A DNA stretch of 64,000 nt from Cryptomeria japonica (GCF_030272615.1 NC_081409.1:653202468-653266467), one strand, 5' to 3'; shown: positions 52,208 to 64,000, counted from the first letter of the stretch. Notes: generated by a model not told the origin, from the sequence alone. Program-made: numbers and translations.

Positions 52208-55200
52208 ATGAATTACATCTCATGGAATGTTCAAGGTCTCACAAACCTCACCAGAAAGTATTCTGTTAGAGATGTTCATCAATGTGTTTTAGGCCTAGAT
52301 GTTCTCTACCTCCATGAAGTTAAAATTGTTGGTTTCATGCTTACTACTGCATGCCATGTTATTTGGCATGATAGCCTAGTTTTTACTTCCTAGCATGAGG
52401 CTGGTTGAGGTGGAGTTGCTACTATCCTTTTACCTTGTTGGCTTTCTACAGTTATTTCTCATGGTTCTGATCCCATGCAACACATTGTATGGGTTTTGCT
52501 GTCAATTGATAATCATTCTGTTGGGATTGTCAATGTTTATGCTTCTAATGATGTGGTTGATAGATCACAATGATGGTGTTGGATCACTGATACTCTGCCA
52601 CCTGCAACTTGGGTCAGGTGTGGTGACTTCAATATGGTTGAGGTGGCGACTGATAAGGACATGATTTTTCCTTTTTGATGGACAACTAGCAAGAGGGAAG
52701 CTTGGTACTATATGCATAATAAGTTGGGTCTTTTCGACCCCAACACCAACCACTACCACCTAGGTGGGGCCTGGTACACTTGGTCTAATTTCAGAGCTGG
52801 CTCAGACATAATCTTTAAAAGGCTTGATCATGCTATGATAACCGCGCAATCTTTTTTTTCTTTTTCTAAAGATCAAGATCCACTCGTCTCTCCTCTTGTT
52901 GATGTGATGCTATCAGATCACTTCCCCATAACGTTTATGATTGAATGGCAGCCAGCTAGGTCATGTCCTTCCAAGATGTAGTTCTACCTCAAAATATCTC
53001 TCTTTCATCATCATGCCATGATGGCCCACATTCAAAGGGTTTATAATTTGGAACCAAGGCCTCATCATCACACTGGTTGGATTGCGTGGTGGAATGACAC
53101 AATTAACCGCTCTATGAGGTTTCTGTGCATTTATGGTAGACAACTTGCCATGTATTGTAGGTACTCATATGACATGACCACCAAAGATCTTTGTGCTGCC
53201 ACAAAATCTCTTCCCTCAAATCCTTTTGATTCTAACCTGCAACTTCGGTTAGCCCAACTCCATCATCAGAAAGAAGTTACAGATAATTACTCTGCCAGAG
53301 GACCTCAAAGAAAAGCTAGGTTACATTGGTTCAAGGTGGGTGACAGGGCCTCAAAATATTTTTTCCTGGCTTTGCACACCCATCATACCTCTATAGGGAT
53401 TAAGAAAATCAAAGAGAGGTGTGTTGTTCTCACCGAGTTGCCTGATATTCTGCAATCTTTTGTCTGCCATTATGAGAAGGTGTTCACCGCACAGGGAAAC
53501 TCTCCAGCCAGAGCTGAAGCTTTGCAATATTTCTTACCTATTGTTCCCAAAAGGATTTCTGAGTCTTAGCAGACCTTTTGTGATCTCTTACTGACCATTG
53601 ATGATCTCAAGGAAGCTATTTTTTTATGGCAGATGATAAATGCCTAGGTTGTGATGGTTTCCTTTGTGAGTTCTACAAACCCCTTTGGCGTTGTGTTGGT
53701 CCCGACCTACATAAGGCCTACCTTGAAGATTTTCATTCCCAGTCCTTGGGAAAGATGCTTAACCGGGGTAACATCAAGTTTATCCCTAAGGTTGGGGATC
53801 TAGAGGACATTTACAATTGGAGGCCTATTACCTTGCTCAATGTCTCATATAAGATCAATGCCAAAGCCTTGGTTCTCAAGATTCGTCATCTCATGCCTTT
53901 GATTGTTTGTCTAGAGCAGACTGAATTTATCAAGTCCAAGTTTATTTTGGATAATATTATTGTTGTTTGGGAAGGGATGGAATGGGCCTGACACTCCAAA
54001 CAAAGGGCAATCTTCCTTAAGATTGACTTCTCTAAAGCATATGATTGCATTCAGTGGCCATTTATTTTGGCTATGCTCAAATCTCTTGGCTTCGGCCCCA
54101 GATTCATTTAGTCCATCTAGATGTTATTCAGAGATGCCTCATCCTGCATCACCATCAATGGTCATTAGTCTGAGGCTTTTGTCTTTTTAGATCCATTCGT
54201 CAGGGATGTCCTTTGGCTCCTACTTTATATGTTCTTGCAGTGGAGGGTTTTGGGTACTTACTTGCTAATGCTATTTCTGTTGGACGTGTCCATGGAATCT
54301 CCCTGTCTGAGTCACCTTCTCAACTTGTTAATGGCCATTTTGTGGATGAGTACTTTCTCACTCTCATTGAGGAAGAAGACAATGCTCAGGCTGGTCTTTA
54401 ATGTCTGGACACTTTTAACTTGGCTTTCGGCTTGACCATTCAATGGCACAAGGCACAATGTTATAGGCAACCTTTTCTTCCCGCCCCACCTTGGATTATT
54501 CAATATGGCTAGAAATGGCTTCATCATGGCAAAATTTTTTGCTTTATGGGCATTCCTTTTGCCTTTCAAGCTTCTCCTGTGAATCTTTGGAATGCTGTTT
54601 TAGCCAAGATTGAGGAAAAAATATCCTATTGGATAACCAAGCCTCTCACTTTGGTTGGAAAATTCCAAATTTGTTTGAAGGTTTTGGCTACCACTCATGT
54701 TTATTACTCTTCATGTTGGGCTCCTTCTGAGGCCTCTTATATTAAGTTGGAAAGACTTGTGGGCTTTTCTTTGGGCCTCTAGTTTTGACCATCAAGGTTT
54801 TCACAGAGTCGCTTGGGAGTATTATTGCCTTCCCAAGGAGTCTGGAGGGCTTGACCTTATTTATACCCAGAAACAAGGGCTTTCTTTATGTGCAAAATGG
54901 ATCATCAAAACCTTATTTGGACTGAAAATCCTTCTTCTGCATTACATTTCTTTGGTTTTTCCTACCAATAGGCTAGCTTGGAAGGGGATTGGTTTTCAAA
55001 CCCTTCTCATTATGAACGACCTAGTTTAGATCCAGGGTACTTTTGTTGTTAAAAGCATTTGGCATGCTAAGCCTTGGCTTCGGTGGGTGGGTGATGGTTT
55101 TCGTGATGGGATCTCCATAAATCAACACAACCTTTGGTGGTCACCTCTTTTTCAGGTGCAAGGGTTACCATTGGCCAAAATCATGGGGTGTTAGTGCTCC

Positions 55201-55942
55201 ACGTTTTCACAAATGTGGCATTCGAACACCTAAGGACCTATTTTCTAGATTTTCTATGAGTCTTCAGTCATGGGATGACCTCCAGGTCTAGTTTCATCTG
55301 TCTCGACCTGATCGACAAACTTATGACCTTCTAGTTTCGGCCTTACCCTCACATCTATTACATATGCTTGGCATTCAGTCTGTCAGACCTTGGTGGAAGG
55401 ATTGGGAGTGGTATCCCTGGACTCCTTTCACGAGCTACAAACCCAAAATGGGTTATCTCTGGTTGGTGCCCTGTTTGCCTATGGTCCATATTCTAAACCA
55501 GCAGTGGCATTTGCAAGCTTCTTATAAGTCTTGGAGACTCAAGTTTCTTTCTATTTGGTCCACCACCACTGAACCCAAGATTGCACACTTTTCTTGGTGT
55601 GTTATTGTTCAAGGGTTTCCTTTAGGTTCCAGACTTAAGTATTTGGGGTTTCTTGATCCTTGATGCCCTTTTTGTGGTCACCCATAAACTTTTATGCATA
55701 GTTATAGGTTGTGTAGAGGAGCTCAATAGTATTGGAGCTGGATCCATGATTTCTTTCATCTTTTTCAGCCTGAGCCCTTTTCTTGGCATATGGCTCTTCT
55801 GGAATATTCGCCTAGAATCCCCTTAAAGTTTTCCCAGATATGGCATGCTTTTAGAATGGAGATTCTTTGGAAAGATAGAAATGTTGTTCTTTTTACTCAC
55901 AACTCTTTGGATACTAATGTCTTGCTCTATGCTAAAGCTTGA
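52208..55942 (+). pseudogene. LINE A ORF2: APE endonuclease, reverse transcriptase, zf-RVT
   Basis: Endonuclease motifs in order: ISWNVQG (52214), VNVYASND, RCGDFNMVE, YTWSN, RLDHAM, LSDHFPI (52915). RT motifs: LGCDGFLCEFY, NIKFIPKVGD, NWRPITLLNVSYKI, FLKIDFSKAYDCIQW (about 54010), IRQGCPLAPTLYVLAVEGF (about 54193). The motif C box reads GHFVDEYFL, where active LINEs have FADD, so one catalytic Asp is now Glu. The zf-RVT region near 55580-55720 has KIAHFSW, RLKYLGF and CPFCGHP. Numerous stops and shifts break the frame. The protein would nick target DNA and copy LINE RNA there. Confidence 0.88.
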
Positions 55943-55970
55943 ATTTGTAATAATGTATTAATGTAGATTC

Positions 55971-56480
55971 ATGTATAAGCTGATAAAGTGGCTCTTGAGG
56001 TGGGCCACTTATAGGAGCTCCTTCAGCATTGGGGCAATGCCCCTTGTGCGGTTGCCTGAGTGTTGCTGGATTCTATTTCTGCAAACCACACTCCATGCTG
56101 TGGCCATCTCTATGGATGAAGCTCCTCCACCCGACGCTCTTAGACCCCATGGTCCTAGGTTCCTCGCCACTCCTCTGGTGGGGGAGATGACACATGGAGG
56201 CACTGATCAACTTCTCCTCTGCGTCGCGGCTCTTCCTCAGGGGTGGCCTTCTGCTGCTCTTGTTGTCGGTGATGGTTCTAGGTGGCCTGTTGCCACCACC
56301 TCCAAATTTCCTCACATGGCTCTAGCTATTTCACCTCCCAGGCAGGAAGAAGGAGAAGAAGAAAAAGACCTAGAAGATGGATGGTCCATGTCAGACCTGA
56401 CTCCTGGCCGCAATGATGTATGGGGCAAGAAAGATGATCAAGATCCTCCCCCCTCAGCGGCCACTGCTTTGGCTTCTTGA
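55971..56480 (+). CDS. Unexpected open 169-codon frame in the LINE A 3' region
   Basis: An uninterrupted frame from 55971 to a TGA at 56478, while all other LINE A frames are broken every few hundred bases. The product has a hydrophobic and Cys-rich start, then a Pro-, Ala- and Gly-rich body and an acidic end (EEGEEEKDLEDGW). It is GC-richer than the rest of the LINE. No family is recognised. It may simply be a stop-poor GC-rich 3' UTR, which I consider the more likely reading. Confidence 0.3.
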   Translation: MYKLIKWLLRWATYRSSFSIGAMPLVRLPECCWILFLQTTLHAVAISMDEAPPPDALRPHGPRFLATPLVGEMTHGGTDQLLLCVAALPQGWPSAALVVGDGSRWPVATTSKFPHMALAISPPRQEEGEEEKDLEDGWSMSDLTPGRNDVWGKKDDQDPPPSAATALAS

Positions 56481-56623
56481 GGAATTTTTTTGATGAATAG
56501 ATTTGTTTTTTGGCTTCGACTTCTTTCCGTTTGACTCTCGCAGGGTGATCTTGTATCCCCAACCTTTTTTTGTGAATATGTACTTTAATATTATTTTATA
56601 ATAGAGAAGGCCTATTCATAAAA

Positions 56624-56638
56624 AATAGGCCCTAATTT
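56624..56638. repeat. TSD of LINE A, right copy
   Basis: AATAGGCCCTAATTT, identical to 33643-33657. D sequence resumes here with another copy of its AAATTAAGAGGTT leader word. Confidence 0.85.
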
Positions 56639-56924
56639 TAATTTCTTTTGGATAATTTTAAAATTAAGAGGTTATTTTTTGACATAATCCTAATTTTAAA
56701 TTTCAATTTCCTAGGAGGTTGCATTATTATTCTTTCAATCAATTTTTTCATTTAATTGATTAATAATTTTTCCTACAATTTTGAATTATTCAATTATTTT
56801 GCAAGTTTCAAATTTCAAATTCAAATTACATTTTCCCTCCTTTATTCAATTTTCTATGCATGTATGGGGTGGACATTATTATGGTTAAATAACATATGAG
56901 TTTCTTGCTTGATCATAAGTGCAT

Positions 56925-58079
56925 ATGGAGTTTTTATCTTATCTTGCTAATTCAATTTCAAGTTACATTAAAAATGTTCATGATGTTCCCTTTCATGCAT
57001 ATGATGATTATTTAGTTCTCCCTTTCATTCATACCTATGATTTACCCTCTTCTAAAATTGATCTCACTAATGAGGGCACATTGATGCAAAAAGGGAATAT
57101 GGGCACTTCTTTCAAAGATCTCCCTCCTAAAGATGAATCTTTGGAGAATTATGTGCCTCCTTCTCCTAAAATGTACCTCCCTCATAAGGATTATTTGGTG
57201 CAAGAGGATGATATTATGGCTACTTATTATAGCGATACCACACCTTCTTTTCATGATCTTCCCTCTAAAGATGAAGCATTATTTACATATTATAGTCATT
57301 TTTCTAATGAGTGTCTTGGACATAAATATACCTTAGAACAAGAGGATGATATTATTTCTCATCATAATTTTCTCTCTCCCAAAAATCAAGAGCCTAACAA
57401 AAATCAAATCAATTCCATTCATGTTCCTAGGAAACCAAAAATTCTTCTTGATTATCATGCCGTGCCTTACACATATACTAATGAGGTAGTTGATGAGAAC
57501 ATAAGTGAAGCATCATATACTTTCTTAGTTCCTAATATCCTCTCTTCAATTCACTCAAATACACCATCTCCTACCAAAGAAGTTCCTAAAGAAGAACTAT
57601 TAGAGGATGATTGGGGGTCCTTAGATTTCACTCCTACCTTTTCTAGAAAGTCTAAGATGCCTGAATTCCATATTCCAAATTTTTCTCTTAACACAATTAT
57701 TGAAATTGATTGGGCCTCTTTAAACTTCAATCCATTTCCCCCTTAGAGTGAACCCTCTTTTGAACATACACATGGATGCAATGGATTAATGCTTGAATAT
57801 GAGCGACAAAGTAATAAGAAATCACACTTTCCTTTGTCCACATCTTCTTCTCCATTGTCATATAAATCCACACCTTCTCATTATAATTTTGAATTACAAC
57901 AAGAAATTTTTTTGACCAATCTTCTAAATTCCAACTTAATATCTCCTCTTTTTCCTAAATGAAGAAGAAAACATAAACAACATTCTCAAACTTCTTCTTT
58001 TTGTAAATATCACAAAACCCATGGTCATTCTACTCATGAGTGTCAAGCTTTGAAAAACACAAATACAACATTACATTGA
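56925..58079 (+). pseudogene. Gag-like protein of element D with zinc-binding motif
   Basis: ATG at 56925 (MEFLSYLANSISS). The frame is open to a TAG at 57744 and then runs on in phase, with one TGA near 57961, to 58077, about 385 codons. The body is Asp-, Pro- and Ser-rich, with diverged repeats such as KDLPPKDESLENY, HDLPSKDEALFTY and YLVQEDDI/TLEQEDDI. Near 58002-58046 it ends in FCKYHKTHGHSTHECQALK, a Cys/His pattern seen at the end of some plant gypsy Gag proteins. No capsid core, protease or RT is seen. It would be an RNA-binding Gag remnant of a non-autonomous element; this role is inferred. Confidence 0.65.
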
Positions 58080-58700
58080 TTTAGGCATGTCACAAATAAC
58101 ATCTGACTATGAATGGAATACTCATCACGATCATTTAAAATAACATTCAAGTTCCTATTATGTTGCTCCTCACTATGTGACATAGTTAGCCTACCTATTG
58201 GGGGCTCCTTGTCATTCATGGTGGTACAATTTCAGGTGTAATCATACTTAGTGAGCAATATAATAGTCTATTTTTCTTGCCTCTAAGCTTGGGGGGCAAG
58301 AATATTCCTTTTCCTCTTTCTAATGTTTCACTATTTTATTTATCGAGTACATTATTCATAAACTTGATGTCCTTTCTTGCATGGAGTTCTCCTTCTAGTG
58401 AGTGGATGTTTGTCCTGTGAGTGGGATCTTCTCCTTTCTTGAAACAGTATGTCTATTATGAACAATCTCTCCTCAGAGAACTTTAGTGAATCTTCTTCTT
58501 TCTCTCTTTGAAAATTACCTCTTCTATTGTATTATTCATAACTGTATATCCTTTCTTGAATGGATTTATCCCTCATGCGAGCGCATGTTTGTTCCTTGGT
58601 TAGGATGTATTCCTTGATTGAAATGGTATGTCTCTTATGAGTACTCTTCTTCTAGAATTTGTGTAATTGTTCTCATTGTACTACACTTGGGGGGAAATGA

Positions 58701-58705
<5 letters not shown>

Positions 58706-58756
<51 letters not shown>
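58706..58756. repeat. CT dinucleotide microsatellite
   Basis: About 24 CT units, flanked by CTAT and CTTT variants. Confidence 0.9.
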
Positions 58757-58759
<3 letters not shown>

Positions 58760-59354
58760 AAGGATCCACTATTTCCTATGTTGTGGATGGTGTGAGTTTT
58801 ATTACTTGATGTCATTATTTGTGTGGAATTATTGTTGTTCACTCAAGGGTTCTCTCTTATACAAGAGGTGTAAGTCCTTTACTACAATCTCTTTCACACT
58901 TGGTAAAGTAAATCTATAATTAATTCACCCATCCCCATTGGGTTAAAAGTGATTCATCCTCATCAAGAGTCCCTTTTACCTAGCAATAGGAGGAAGGATT
59001 CAATTATTGTTCTTTTCCGTGCTTCATTCTAGAAGATGTTATATTTGTCTAAGACAACTCCTCTTGGAGGTAGATGTATTTTTAACAAAGATCTCTTCTC
59101 CTTGAAGGATATCCTTTACACTTACAACAAGATATCTCTTTTCAACTATCCTATCCTTTCTTGACAATTATTTCCTCTCTTACTTGGATATATGAAATTT
59201 TTGCATAATGGATATCTTCTTTGTGATGAAGGTAGGTATCCTTGTTCTATTTTCCTTAAGATATCAACATCAACCTATGTTGACATCTTAAGAGGGGGCA
59301 CCTAAATTGCTCCTTTGTACTATACTTCTCTCATGCATTGTATAGTGGGACATT

Positions 59355-59625
59355 ACTGGAACCATAGGGCAACCTATTAGAGAAAGATGTCTTCACTTTT
59401 CTATCATACAATGAGTCATTCTTCGAACTTGAGCATAAACTCTTAAAGCGAGATGCCACCGCTTTTATTTTATATAGTGGTTCATTCTTGGAACCAGAGC
59501 ACACACTCTTAGAGAGAGATGTCATCAATTTTTCCTTGTACAGTGGGTCATTCTCGGAACCAGAGCACATACTCTTAGAGAGAGACGATACCACTTTTCT
59601 CTTATGTAGGGTGATTATTCTCAAT
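59355..59625. repeat. Tandem repeat, four units of about 63 bp
   Basis: Each unit includes AGTGGGTCATTCTCGGAACC or a variant, then AGAGCACATACTCTTAGAGA and GATGTCATC. In one minus-strand frame the repeat stays open and would read SLSKSMCSGSENDPLYK-like 21-residue units. I treat that as a consequence of a unit length divisible by three. Confidence 0.8.
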
Positions 59626-60322
59626 ACTAGAGAATAGAATCTTAGAGCTAGATGTCACACCTTTCTTGACATTTGTACTATACATCTTATCTAGTTTGTA
59701 GCGTACTCAGGCATAGAATCCTATGAGGCTCTTCAAACCTCACTTGCACACACACGCATGAGGTTGGGTGGAACTAACAACATTCTCACTCTCCTCCCTT
59801 ACATGGATCACCCAAAAAGACTTTGGGAGCTAGGTTTCCATGTCTTTCTCTCCACGGATCACCTAGTTTTAGGGGTGAGATGTCCATGGTTTCTCTCTTG
59901 TTTTCCTTTCTTCTCATGGATCACCAAAGTGTGTATTCATGTCCTCTCTCTCCTTCCTCTCATGAACCCATCATTTTACCATTGATGGTTCATGGATGAT
60001 GTCAACTTTTCTCTTTTATGTGAATACTTGTGTTTATGTGGTGGAATTTGTCTTTGTGTTTCAATTAGTTGTTTGAGACATTTGTATTGAGGTCTCTATA
60101 GCTAGTTGATGTGTGGTATTGTGTTTTGTTTTGTGCATCTTGTTCCTTTTTGTTTTGTGTGCTCCTGCATATGTTTGAGTGAGTTAAGATCCTAAGTTTG
60201 GGGGATTTGTTCCTCAAGATTAGTGATGTCTTATAATCCTTGTGGTATTGCTCTGCATCTCTCATCTTCATCTCTATTTCTTCTACTTTACCGATAGTAT
60301 TGGTGTAAGCCATACTCCCACT

Positions 60323-60337
60323 AAAGTGGGGGCTAAA
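60323..60337 (+). promoter_or_regulatory. Polypurine tract of D
   Basis: AAAGTGGGGGCTAAA directly before the right LTR start TGTGGTG; it sets the plus orientation of D. Confidence 0.75.
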
Positions 60338-61517
60338 TGTGGTGTAATAAAATTGTGACCCTTGCAATTTTAACCACATTTGAGGATGTCACCTTGGCAA
60401 CAATATCTTCCTTCCCAACTAAGACTTCTTTCTACACCTTCACCCTTGAATTTCTCTCATTTGATCCCTGAGATGGCCTCGGGACCTTGTCTGGCCCCAA
60501 GATAGGGCAGGACAGGGGTGTGGCACCCTTGCTCCCCCCTCTTAGGGTGGCCCCAAGATAGGTCCCTCCGGTCCTATCTGCATTTTGGGATTCCAAATCC
60601 CCCCGATGTTGGACTTTGGTGAGATGAATTAATCTTTTGAGGCATGTAGAAAAGGGGAGTTGGTCCTCTCATTTGAATAGATAGAAAATACACGAAATAC
60701 ATGATAGGTGAAATTCAAGTGAAAGGTCTTCATCAAGCATTCAATTCTTCAAGCATCCATTAAGTCTTCTTCTTCATGTGTATTTTTCATTCATCCATTG
60801 GAGAAATATTACAATATTCATTTGTAAGCATATGTGTGTGTTAGGGTTTTGTCATGTTACATGCCATTTCATGCAACACTTGTGATTACATTCAAGAAGC
60901 AAAGCAATCATCATCAAAAAATTGCAGATCTACAAGGTATACATTTTTATTATTTACATTTAAGCATTTGCAATTACTTTCTTTCAAGGTTGATTCCTCA
61001 ATTGGGGTGTGACTGAGGCAAACCCCTATCCAGAACCCTTCTTCCCTTCTTTTTTGTGTGTAGGTTGTAGGTGTTAAGTTGTAATTGCAAGTTTGGGCTT
61101 CATTTGCAAAGATGGAAAAACCCTTTTCATTTTGTGTATTCTTCGGAGGACCGTGTGCACTTTCAACATGGTCCTGATGACTTTTCTCCAAATTTGTAGT
61201 GCAGATCTATATTACTCTAAATATCTCAGATCCAAAGTTACAGCGCGATCCCAAACTTGTATCTCCTCATTTCACTGATTTTATCTCTCTTTTCTACATA
61301 GTCAACAAGTCAACTCTTCTACTCGCAAAAGAGGGCAAATTACATTCCAACACTTGTAATCCACTTATAATGCATATCCTTGTTTCCCTTGGATTTGGAT
61401 GTAGTGAATTCAATCCCTCTTATAAATGTAAAATATCTCCCAAGTGAAAATCATCCTAGTGATTTCCTTTCTCTCTCCTAGATGGGGAATCACTAGGGTT
61501 CAATTTTCCACTTTCCA
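60338..61517 (+). repeat. 3' LTR of D
   Basis: 1180 bp. It starts TGTGGTGTAATAAAATTG and ends CCACTTTCCA, and aligns with 31190-32358 throughout, including the hairpin (61147-61175). Confidence 0.87.
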
Positions 61518-61522
61518 CTTAT
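61518..61522. repeat. TSD of element D, right copy (CTTAT)
   Basis: Identical to 31185-31189. Confidence 0.8.
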
Positions 61523-64000
61523 ATTGTTGATTTCGCCTCTGGAGGGTTTATTGTTGATTAGCCATGTATTGTGTTTGATATTTGATTCTTGATGTTGCCA
61601 TGTGGTTGTCATATTTAGTCCCTTGGTTGTTAGGTGTCATCCTAGGTCTTGAGTGTGAGTTGGAACCCCATGTTATCTCCTAGCATTGGGGGTGGTTCCT
61701 ATTTGGCTCCACATGGTCTAATGGTTTGATGCCTTCTTCCATTGGGATGTTCTTCTTCGATGCAAGCATGCATGAATTGGATTCTTCATTATGTGGATTT
61801 TCTCTTGGAGCTGATTTATATGTACTTAGAATAAGGAAACATTATATCAAGATGATTTGTATGTGTAAAGGAGATTATGTATCTTTGTATTATGTATCTT
61901 CATGTATTTATATATGAAATTGAAATAAGACATGTTGTAGTGGATTAGGAGAAGTACTCATTAATCATTCTTGATGTATTGGATAATCTATATGTATTTT
62001 GAATTCATGAGTTCTATGTGGAAAATGAATGAGCTACTATATACGTATTTGTGTTGCATTTGAATTCTTGAAATTAATTTGTGATATGTAATCCTATGGA
62101 ATGAAATATGGAAAGAATAGTAATTGTTGTTATAATTCTTATTTAAATAAAAAAGAAATATCTAGCTAAAATGGTTAAATAGATCTATGATGCATTATGA
62201 TAAAAGGAAGTCAGATTATGTACTTAGGTAACTTGTATTATTAAGAGTTAGGATGTGATGCAGCAATAGAGACTATGTGATTGATCTATGTACTCTTATG
62301 TGTTAGGTCTTGATGATGTAGAAAACTCTGATCTTGTAATAAGATGATGTTTTATTATTTGGTTCATGTCGAAGAAATGCTCATTAAGTTGGGATTGAGA
62401 TACTATGTTGATTTAGGGGATTTTTTAAATAGATTATGTTTAATCTCATAATATTAACATGATTCTTGAAATTGTTTACTAGTATGGTATCCTATTTGAA
62501 AGTAGGTAAGTGCTTGTTGTTGTAATCTTGCATACTGGTGCCAAAGCACCTAGTCATTGACATGCCTCATGAAATCTTTTGTGATGGGTTTTGGTTTTTT
62601 GTGTTGTTTAAAGGTGTAATAAGGTCCTCAGGACCATTTTTGATCAATTACAATCATTTTTAATCACTTCAAATCAATTTGTAAGGCCATTGGTGCCATT
62701 GGAGTCATGTAAGCCTATAAGGCTCTAGTCGGGTCAAAGTTGTTCAAACTTACACAAATGTATCCACATGAATGGAAATGGTATAATAAGTGTTATAGGG
62801 TATATTTGAATGTGTTTTTAAGGAATTTTTTAAGTTTTAGGTTCATATGCTGAGTAGATCAAAAAATTGTCAAAAAGATGGAAAAGTTGCTTAAGCAACT
62901 TTTACATCTTTTAATAAAATTTGTTTTCCAACGGTTACTCCTTTTCAAAAATAAGTTGGATCCTATTGGTTTTGGTATTTAGGATTTTAAATACCCCCAT
63001 TTTTGTCTAGTTGGGGTTTTTGGCATTTAATGTGGTGATTGGAGGAAGAAATCAATAAAATTTGAAGGTTTTCTCTAGAATTTTCTAGCAAGTTTGCTCC
63101 TACTTTGGTCATAACTTCTTTGTTCGAACTAATCAGAATGTAAGGATGGAATTTTTGGAAAGATATGTGAACTAAGTTTCATTAAAGACCATTTTTGTGA
63201 TATTTTGTTGAGTTTTGTGCATTTGGTGAATAATTTTTTAAAATCTGTCTTGAAACCCTACTTTCAAGGGTTTGATCAAAGAAATGTAAGAATCTCTCCA
63301 TTCCATTGAGGGATATTAATGAAACTTGGTGTAATGATAGGTATAGGTCTTATATAGATGTGTTTTTCTTCATTTTTTGAGGGACCAAGGTTGGATGTAT
63401 CTTTGGAGCAATGAATGCCTGACATCTTCATGTGTTAGGCCAAGTAAGCATGGAAGTGAGGGTTGAAGTAGGTCTGAGACAAATCTGAATGTTTGGGCAC
63501 TTTAAATTGGTGGAATTGATGGTTTGGAGATAGAATAAAAGTTTTGGATCCATTGGTTTGTTATTTTCATTATTTTTTGAGGTACCTCCTTTGTAAAAGT
63601 GACTTAATTAGGCTTATTTGGGACTAGGACTAGTCCATTTTTGAGACATACCTTCCAAAGAAACCCTAACCCCTTTTGAAATATGTTTTATAAAGTCCAA
63701 ATAGGTATTTGAATACAATTTCCATTTTATTATATCTATTCATATTTGAAAGTTATGGCCAAAATACACATGTTGCTGCTCTAATTAGGCCTTAGGACAA
63801 AATTACCAGTCAATAATTGATCCCTATGTTCCAAAACAAACTATAGGTATTTTGACATATATTGTGTAACTATGAAAAGGGTATCTATAAAGGTTCACTT
63901 TTTTTTTTTGTGATAAGTGGTTTGTGAGTTTTTTCAAAAAAACGTTTTGAGTAGGGCTAGTAGGGTGTATGAGCCAATACAAGGCAACCCTCATAAGGAA
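61523..64000. other. Unassigned right flank
   Basis: AT-rich, with no supportable ORF. Its last part (GAGTAGGGCTAGTAGGG near 63950) faintly recalls a word in the C LTRs (AGTAGGGCTACTA), so the window may end inside a related LTR. This is not proven. Confidence 0.3.

Larger units (their letters stand above)
33658..56623 (+). mobile_element. L1-type LINE A, split by nested LTR elements B and C
   Basis: The LINE occupies 33658-34522 and 51761-56623, about 5.7 kb without the insert. It has ORF1 (DUF4283-type) and ORF2 (endonuclease, RT, zf-RVT). A 15-bp target duplication flanks it. The 3' end has only a very short A-run (TTCATAAAA). Removing element B and one TTAAG rejoins ORF1 in phase. Both ORFs have many stops and indels, so the LINE is inactive. 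Confidence 0.9.
58080..60322 (+). other. 3' internal region of D without pol genes
   Basis: About 2.2 kb of pyrimidine-rich sequence with no supportable gene. It holds a CT microsatellite, a 63-bp tandem repeat and several copies of ATGGATCACC-like words near 59800-59930. Confidence 0.55.
31190..61517 (+). mobile_element. LTR element D, gag-like only, outermost level of the nest
   Basis: LTRs 31190-32358 and 60338-61517 flank an internal region that is now split by LINE A at 33657/56624. Without the insert the internal region is 32359-33642 plus 56624-60337. The orientation is plus: a polypurine tract (60323-60337) abuts the right LTR and a gag-like ORF with a zinc-binding motif lies on the plus strand. 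No pol motif is found, so D is non-autonomous (a LARD or TR-GAG type arrangement). About 16 differences occur in the first 100 aligned LTR bases, the largest divergence in the nest. Confidence 0.85.

Noticed and set aside
61523-64000. Possible additional chromovirus LTR at the right edge
   Set aside because: Only one short word resembles the C LTR; no ends, primer site or target duplication is visible within the window.

Overview
The window looks like intergenic DNA of a large, repeat-rich plant genome, and I found no intact host gene. It is AT-rich and consists almost entirely of decayed plant transposons: an En/Spm (CACTA) transposon, a chromovirus-type Ty3/gypsy element, a Ty1/copia element, an L1-type LINE and gag-only LTR elements. 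Long unremoved nests, strongly diverged LTR pairs and the style of the gag and PPR proteins suggest a conifer or other gymnosperm. That assignment is inference. There is no rRNA, tRNA or CRISPR array that I can support.

Layout. 1-5170: unassigned DNA with a 1-kb pyrimidine-rich tract, a doubtful solitary LTR and a 189-bp tandem duplication. 5174-22732: one CACTA transposon (called F), bounded by 17-bp inverted ends (15 of 17 match) and a TGC target duplication. On its minus strand it carries broken tnp2-type and Transposase_24-type genes. On its plus strand it carries a ~1200-codon unrecognised pseudogene (X) preceded by a degenerate tandem array, plus a captured PPR gene fragment near the right end. 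22736-24824: AT-rich unassigned DNA. 24825-29706: a complete but non-autonomous copia element (E, minus strand) with gag and protease only, followed by an unknown acidic tail in place of integrase, RT and RNase H. 29707-31184: unassigned DNA with an exact 320-bp tandem duplication.

31190-61517 is a four-level nest, and every level has its own target-site duplication. LTR element D (plus, TSD CTTAT) was hit by LINE A (plus, 15-bp TSD). ORF1 of A was hit by the gag-only LTR element B (minus, TSD TTAAG). The right LTR of B was hit by chromovirus C (plus, TSD TTACT). In the first 100 aligned LTR bases I count about 16 differences for D, 11 for B and 7 for C. That matches the order of insertion. 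61523-64000 is unassigned flank.

The coding remnants are inactivated mainly by in-frame stops. In C and X most stops are TAG, several at positions where the family has an invariant Gln, which fits decay of methylated CAG (CHG) sites. The most unusual objects are pseudogene X with its leader array, the copia element with the replaced pol region, the PPR capture inside F, and a hairpin in D whose loop is conserved while its stem covaries.
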